Source: Clostridiales bacterium (GTDB lineage Bacteria; Bacillota; Clostridia; Saccharofermentanales; Saccharofermentanaceae). From it: DNA of 64,000 bases. Positions 59,856 to 64,000 of the stretch are shown here, in pieces. The notes beneath the pieces were generated by a model. The model searched no databases, had not been told where the DNA came from, and was given only the letters and a program-made list of their open reading frames with translations. The stretch lies in contig JAFZPX010000038.1 of the NCBI GenBank assembly GCA_017552455.1, positions 1 through 64,000 of the forward strand, in the 5' to 3' direction. Within the stretch, counting starts at the first letter, position 1. Every line of letters starts with the position of its first letter. Made by a program: the position numbers and the translations under genes.

Positions 59856-61138
59856 CAGTATCCCTCCACTTCAAGTGTGTAGTAGTTAACTCTGTTCTGT
59901 ATAGAATCCTGAGCGATGATGACCGAAGGGTCGTACTGTTCTGTATCGTAACCGTGGTCTTCGTGGTTCAGGTCGTTATATGCATACATGAAGTAATAAC
60001 CTTCGTGATAGTAAGCGTAGCAAGCATCGCAGTGATACCAGATACCGTCGAACTCGACGAGGTTCCAGTAGTGGTTGCACCAGCCTTCCGTATTACGTGT
60101 GCAAAGAAGGTTCGGGATACCGACGTGATCGAGGAACGCACGGCAGACTGAATAATAAGTGAAGCAGTCACCGTGCAGTGTCGTCATGCCGTCGTAAGCA
60201 CCGACCGTCCAGTCGATCTTATCTGATGTATCGATATAGTGGATGTTGTTGTGAGCCCAGTTGAAGATTCTGAATGCGATCTCTACGTCTGTCATGGTGT
60301 CAGGATCGTAGATGTTATAAAGCTCATTAAGCTGATCGCACAGCTCGTACAGCTCCTCAGGCTCGTGATATCTTTCAGGTCTTACACGAAGATGGAGATT
60401 AACCGTAACAGATGACTGATTACCATTCTCATCTGTCGCGATATAAGTTACCGGGAACGTGGATGAGATATTCGTATTAACCTGTGAATTATCAACTGTG
60501 ATCTGAGGATTCGGATCGTAGTTATCGGTAACTGTGATGCCGTCAAGATATGTGACTGCCTCACCGACGAATGCTTCGAGATCATGAGCTCCGTAGATCA
60601 GAGGAGCCGTATGGTCATCGATTACCGTGAAAGGAACATCGACGATCTTCTCATTGCCTGATGCATCCTTTACGGACACCTGGAATACATACTCACCGCC
60701 TGTTGATACATCAGGCTCTGTGACGTATGAGACAGTTACTGCAGCGAGGTCATTTACAGCTGTAACGACCTGATCTGCCGGAGGCAGCTGATCGCAGTAG
60801 ATAGTCTGCGGGATGGCTTCAGCTGAAGGAGCTGTCGTATCGACAATGTTAAGGATGACATTCTGACGGAATCTCCAGAAACCGATCGCCAGCTGATAGG
60901 AACCCGGAACATTGGTGTTGATGCCGGATATGTCAGTGATCATTCTTGAACTTGCTACAGGCTCGATGAAGAAATCATCGAACACGATAGGCGTTCCTGT
61001 CTCGATAGTAAGTTCATCACGGATCCTCGAACACTGCTTGGTGTAGTATCCGTATACGAATATTCCCGCGCCGACAGCAATTCCTGCCAGTGCACATCCT
61101 GTGTACAAAAGAATCTTCTTCCACTTCAACTTCTTCAT
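59855..61138 (-). CDS. Membrane-anchored Ig-like/transglutaminase-like protein 1
   Basis: 427 residues. Membrane anchor at about 9-30, two Ig-like beta domains of the HYR/DUF5011 type (about 35-185 and 190-265; VPFTVIDDHTAPLIYG begins the second), then a transglutaminase-like domain with the triad Cys325 (HGDCFTYY), His356 (WCNHYWNL) and Asp371 (WYHCDAC). It faces outward. Such domains act as cysteine proteases or crosslinking enzymes on the cell wall. It ends the run of three paralogues and is coupled to the DltA-like gene. Confidence 0.78.
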   Translation of the reverse strand: MKKLKWKKILLYTGCALAGIAVGAGIFVYGYYTKQCSRIRDELTIETGTPIVFDDFFIEPVASSRMITDISGINTNVPGSYQLAIGFWRFRQNVILNIVDTTAPSAEAIPQTIYCDQLPPADQVVTAVNDLAAVTVSYVTEPDVSTGGEYVFQVSVKDASGNEKIVDVPFTVIDDHTAPLIYGAHDLEAFVGEAVTYLDGITVTDNYDPNPQITVDNSQVNTNISSTFPVTYIATDENGNQSSVTVNLHLRVRPERYHEPEELYELCDQLNELYNIYDPDTMTDVEIAFRIFNWAHNNIHYIDTSDKIDWTVGAYDGMTTLHGDCFTYYSVCRAFLDHVGIPNLLCTRNTEGWCNHYWNLVEFDGIWYHCDACYAYYHEGYYFMYAYNDLNHEDHGYDTEQYDPSVIIAQDSIQNRVNYYTLEVEGY

Positions 61139-61139
61139 A

Positions 61140-62489
61140 TTACTGTTCTGCCTCGCTTATAACAGTCTGCGTCGAATAATCGAGCATGTCCTGAACAGAT
61201 TCCGTTGCAACGACAACGCCGTCGGGCAGAGTCTCAGGATCGTAACTGTTGTTATATGGATCGAGCTCGGCATCTGTATACATGAAGATGTACGAGATCT
61301 CGGTCATGCTTAAGAAAACACACGCATCGCAGTGATACCACTGACCGTCGATGCAGATAAGATTCCAGTAGTGGCTCGATACATTGATCGGATAGCGCTC
61401 GACTGTGATGCTGTCGATGCCCATCGCACCGTACATCGCACGGCACATAGCCATGTAGTTAAAGCAGTCGCCGTACATGGTCGTCAGTGCATCATAAGCA
61501 CCTGCCGTCCAGTCACACTTATCGGAATCCATCATGTAGTGGATATGCGTGCTTACCCATGCTGTTATGCGGAAAGCCTGTTCCATCTGGCTCATCGAAT
61601 CATCGCAGATGTCATTATCCTCGATGATCTGACGTGCGAGCTCATAGATCTCCTCAGGCTCATAATATCTTTCAGGCTTAACTCTCAAGTGAAGAGTTAC
61701 TGTTGTCGAAGTCGAGTTTCCCTGCTCATCAGTCGCAGTGTAAGTAACGGGATAGTATCCCTCTTCGGTGACATTAACCTGTGTCGTATCAACCTCGATC
61801 GTAGGATCAGTATCGTAGTCATCCTCGACTGTGATGCCGTCGAGATAAGTTATCGCATCACCGATGAAAGCTTCGAAGTCACGGCATCCGTAGATCAAAG
61901 GAGCTGTGTGATCGTCGATTACCGTGAAAGGCACATTGATGATCGTCTCATTTCCGTAAGCATCAGTAAGCTTAACAGGAACATCATACTCTCCGCCCTC
62001 AAGAATGGAGGGCATCTCATTGGCATAAGTGACAGTAACTGAAGAAAAATCTGTGATGCCTTCAACCGTCATCTCAGGTGCAGGAAGACCATCAGTATAG
62101 ATAGTCTGCGGAATCGCCTGTGCAACAGGCGCTGTCGTATCAACGATGTTAAGAACAACGTCTCTTGTGACATGGATCTTATCGCCTACGCTTACCTTCA
62201 CGCCGTAGCTTGCAGGTACATTCGTGTTGATGCCTGATACATCAGTAATCAAAGATGCATTCGGAGCACCAGCTTCCGTGAACAAAGATATATCGATCGG
62301 AGAACCCGCTTCGATCGTAACAACTTCATAGATCTTATTCATCAGGTGATGCGTGTAGAGTCTGTAACCCATGAATGCGCATCCTGCGATAAGAACAACA
62401 ACGACGCCTGCCGTTATCGCTCTCTTTCTTCGTTCTCTATATACTCGCTGAGGAGTTATCTGCTTATGTTCGCCTTCGTGTCTCTTCAT
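61140..62489 (-). CDS. Membrane-anchored Ig-like/transglutaminase-like protein 2
   Basis: 449 residues, same layout as its neighbours: basic N-terminus (RRKRAITAG), membrane segment near 24-43, two Ig-like domains, transglutaminase-like domain with Cys342 (YGDCFNYM), His373 (SSHYWNL) and Asp388 (WYHCDAC). The second Ig-like domain is nearly the same as in protein 1. It lies 1 nt upstream of protein 1. Confidence 0.78.
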   Translation of the reverse strand: MKRHEGEHKQITPQRVYRERRKRAITAGVVVVLIAGCAFMGYRLYTHHLMNKIYEVVTIEAGSPIDISLFTEAGAPNASLITDVSGINTNVPASYGVKVSVGDKIHVTRDVVLNIVDTTAPVAQAIPQTIYTDGLPAPEMTVEGITDFSSVTVTYANEMPSILEGGEYDVPVKLTDAYGNETIINVPFTVIDDHTAPLIYGCRDFEAFIGDAITYLDGITVEDDYDTDPTIEVDTTQVNVTEEGYYPVTYTATDEQGNSTSTTVTLHLRVKPERYYEPEEIYELARQIIEDNDICDDSMSQMEQAFRITAWVSTHIHYMMDSDKCDWTAGAYDALTTMYGDCFNYMAMCRAMYGAMGIDSITVERYPINVSSHYWNLICIDGQWYHCDACVFLSMTEISYIFMYTDAELDPYNNSYDPETLPDGVVVATESVQDMLDYSTQTVISEAEQ

Positions 62490-63787
62490 TATTCCTCTAT
62501 GTCGTTCATCGTAAAGTTAGTAAAATCCAGCCTGTCCTGAACAGATACATTGGATGTTGCAGGGACTGTGGCTGCATTGAATTCATGATGATGGTCAAGC
62601 TCGGAATCGATCTGCATGAATACGAATCCTGACGTATCCGCGAAGTTACATGCATCGCAGTGATACCACTGACCGTCGATCTTGATAAGGTTCCAGTAAT
62701 GGGGAGAAGTTGTGATCGGATACCTCTCCACTCTTACGTTCTCGATACCTGCCACATCGAGCATCGCTCTGCACACTGCATAGTATGTATAGCAGTCGCC
62801 TGTGTGAGTATCGAATCCGTCGATCGCAGCGATAGTCCAGTCGGACTTATCGGAAGTTCCTGTATAGCTGATATTACGGTATGCCCAGTCGAAGATCCTG
62901 AATGCGATCTCGACCTGCGAGAAGCTCTCGACAGGCTCGCCTCCGAGCACCGTGTTATAAAGAACATCAGCGCTTCTGCCATAGACTTCGCTTCTTTCCA
63001 AAGAAGTCTCGGGCATCTGCTCGAGGATAAGATCCGAAGGCTTTGAGACGCTGTTGCCGTGCGCATCCGTCGCCGTGTATGTGATCTGGTAAACACCTGC
63101 CGTCTCGGGATCAACCTGCGACAGATCAACCGTAACAACAGGCTCCGGATCGAAGTCATCGCTTACAGTTACATTCTCGAGATAAGATGTACTTCCTCCG
63201 ATGAAAGCATAGATGCAAGTAGGCACCTGCAATGAAGGTGCCGTAGTATCTGCCGTAACATCAAAAGGAACATTGACTATTGTCTGATTGCCGTAAGGAT
63301 CTGAAAGACTTACGGGAACGTCGTAGATTCCGCCTTCCATGGGTACAGTCATCTCATTCACATAAGCTATCGTGACAGGTGCAAGATCAGATACACCCGT
63401 AACAACATCTGATGCCAGAGGAAGATCGTCCTGGAACAGAACCTGTGCAACCGGCTCGCCCACAGGAGCCGTAGTATCAACGATATCGAGAATTACATCT
63501 CTTGCGATACCGAGTGTCTTCACGCGAAGACCGTATGTGCCCGGCACCATGTTATCGATCAACGAGACGTCCGTTATAAAGGAGCATCCCGGAATATCTT
63601 CAGTAACGAAAAGGTCGATAGTAACAGGTGTGCCCGTCTCTATCGTAACCTGCTCATTGAGGCAGCCTTTTACTTTCTTGTAGTACATGACCCCGTAGCC
63701 CGCATCGAGGACAACAAGTCCTAACGCGACTACTATCAAAAGTGCGTTCATCGTAGACAGACCGCGCTTTGAAAGATCACTTCTCAA
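62489..63787 (-). CDS. Membrane-anchored Ig-like/transglutaminase-like protein 3
   Basis: 432 residues from TTG 63787, with GGGAGGAGGGG at the proper distance; this start lies inside the 3' end of purF. Membrane segment near 14-32, two Ig-like domains, and a transglutaminase-like domain with Cys332 (TGDCYTYY), His363 (SPHYWNL) and Asp378 (WYHCDAC). It is the most divergent of the three and lacks the RVRPERYxEPEE linker of the others. First gene of the operon after purF. Confidence 0.76.
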   Translation of the reverse strand: MRSDLSKRGLSTMNALLIVVALGLVVLDAGYGVMYYKKVKGCLNEQVTIETGTPVTIDLFVTEDIPGCSFITDVSLIDNMVPGTYGLRVKTLGIARDVILDIVDTTAPVGEPVAQVLFQDDLPLASDVVTGVSDLAPVTIAYVNEMTVPMEGGIYDVPVSLSDPYGNQTIVNVPFDVTADTTAPSLQVPTCIYAFIGGSTSYLENVTVSDDFDPEPVVTVDLSQVDPETAGVYQITYTATDAHGNSVSKPSDLILEQMPETSLERSEVYGRSADVLYNTVLGGEPVESFSQVEIAFRIFDWAYRNISYTGTSDKSDWTIAAIDGFDTHTGDCYTYYAVCRAMLDVAGIENVRVERYPITTSPHYWNLIKIDGQWYHCDACNFADTSGFVFMQIDSELDHHHEFNAATVPATSNVSVQDRLDFTNFTMNDIEE

Positions 63788-64000
63788 GTGCTGCCCCTCC
63801 TCCCTCAAGAAGGTCTATACCCGTGTCGATGTTGGGGTAGTCACCCGTGAAGCATGCGTCGCAGTAGCATTTCGAAGAGCCTTCGGGAAGACCTAACATC
63901 GCAGTCAGGCTGTTAACGTCGAGGTAGCCCAGAGAGTCTGCTCCTATCTTCTCGCAGATCTCATCTACCGTGTACTTACGCGCGATGAGCTTGTCTGTGG
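63777..64000 (-). CDS. purF: Amidophosphoribosyltransferase, C-terminal part
   Basis: Partial: the 5' part lies outside the window. The last 74 residues read DEICEKIGADSLGYLDVNSL, then CYCDACFTGDYP near the end, which are C-terminal PurF motifs including the iron-sulfur/Cys region. PurF makes 5-phosphoribosylamine, the first step of purine synthesis. Its stop (63777-63779) overlaps the start of the first transglutaminase-like gene, so those genes may ride on purF transcripts. Confidence 0.85.
   Translation of the reverse strand, partial: TDKLIARKYTVDEICEKIGADSLGYLDVNSLTAMLGLPEGSSKCYCDACFTGDYPNIDTGIDLLEGGGAALEK

Noticed and set aside
61332-62042. Open frame antisense to transglutaminase-like protein 2
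   Set aside because: Lies inside a coding gene with an intact catalytic triad; no start signals.

Overview
The window reads as chromosome of a Gram-positive clostridium (Bacillota, Clostridia), probably an uncultured gut or rumen organism. Evidence: AGGAGG-type ribosome binding sites, TATAAT promoters often of the extended TG-N-TATAAT kind, many small lipoproteins with a clear Cys lipobox, a SpoIIE/RsbU-type phosphatase with an RsbW-type kinase and STAS protein, clostridial-style rplM-rpsI, hisS and purF, and no outer-membrane genes. I cannot name the genus from the sequence.

Layout. 1-3160: A+T-rich remnant of an integrated element (XRE repressor plus ImmA-type peptidase, DUF4417 protein, two small unknown proteins), bounded by a short direct repeat. 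3166-6500: a patchwork of small mobile-type genes: an MBL-fold hydrolase and, 3 kb later, a second copy with an exact in-frame internal deletion; a GNAT acetyltransferase; a VapBC pair; a HigA-like regulator broken by a 16-bp tandem duplication; a papain/C39-like protein. 6634-13975: lipoproteins, a zinc/manganese ABC importer operon with an AlkD-type DNA glycosylase at its end, a phosphoesterase and an unknown membrane protein, then a membrane acyltransferase. 13988-18856: a truncated SPFH-like protein, a three-gene ABC-2 exporter divergent from an AraC regulator, and a cyclase. 19109-24359: a P1-family peptidase, a surface 5'-nucleotidase, metY and a LysR regulator.

24356-29875 is the first candidate for something undescribed: one tightly coupled operon encoding a STAS antagonist, an RsbW kinase domain fused to a multi-pass membrane acyltransferase, a sensor-HAMP-PP2C phosphatase, a second acyltransferase of the same family, a CPBP protein and LysR. 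No sigma factor is present, so the partner switch may act on the fused acyltransferase instead. 30015-48213 holds a SulP transporter, a PD-(D/E)XK-like nuclease overlapped and preceded by palindromic repeats, an SBP-like lipoprotein, a PrsW-zinc ribbon protein, a radical SAM/Nudix/serine hydrolase run, and an EAL and a GGDEF protein for cyclic-di-GMP. 48214-48760 holds tandem palindromes, a scrambled tRNA-Ser remnant and an intact tRNA-Ser(CGA). 48799-54660 holds housekeeping genes (hisS, rpsI, rplM) with glycosyltransferases.

54802-63787 is the second candidate: directly downstream of purF, three paralogous membrane-anchored transglutaminase-like proteins with Ig-like domains are translationally coupled to a Dlt-like set (adenylation enzyme, carrier protein, MBOAT transferase) and to an SGNH-like protein whose nucleophile position is Cys. 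It looks like a surface acyl-modification system with associated cysteine transferases or proteases. Several genes in the window appear to be transcribed as leaderless mRNAs, with the -10 box 6-11 nt before the start codon.
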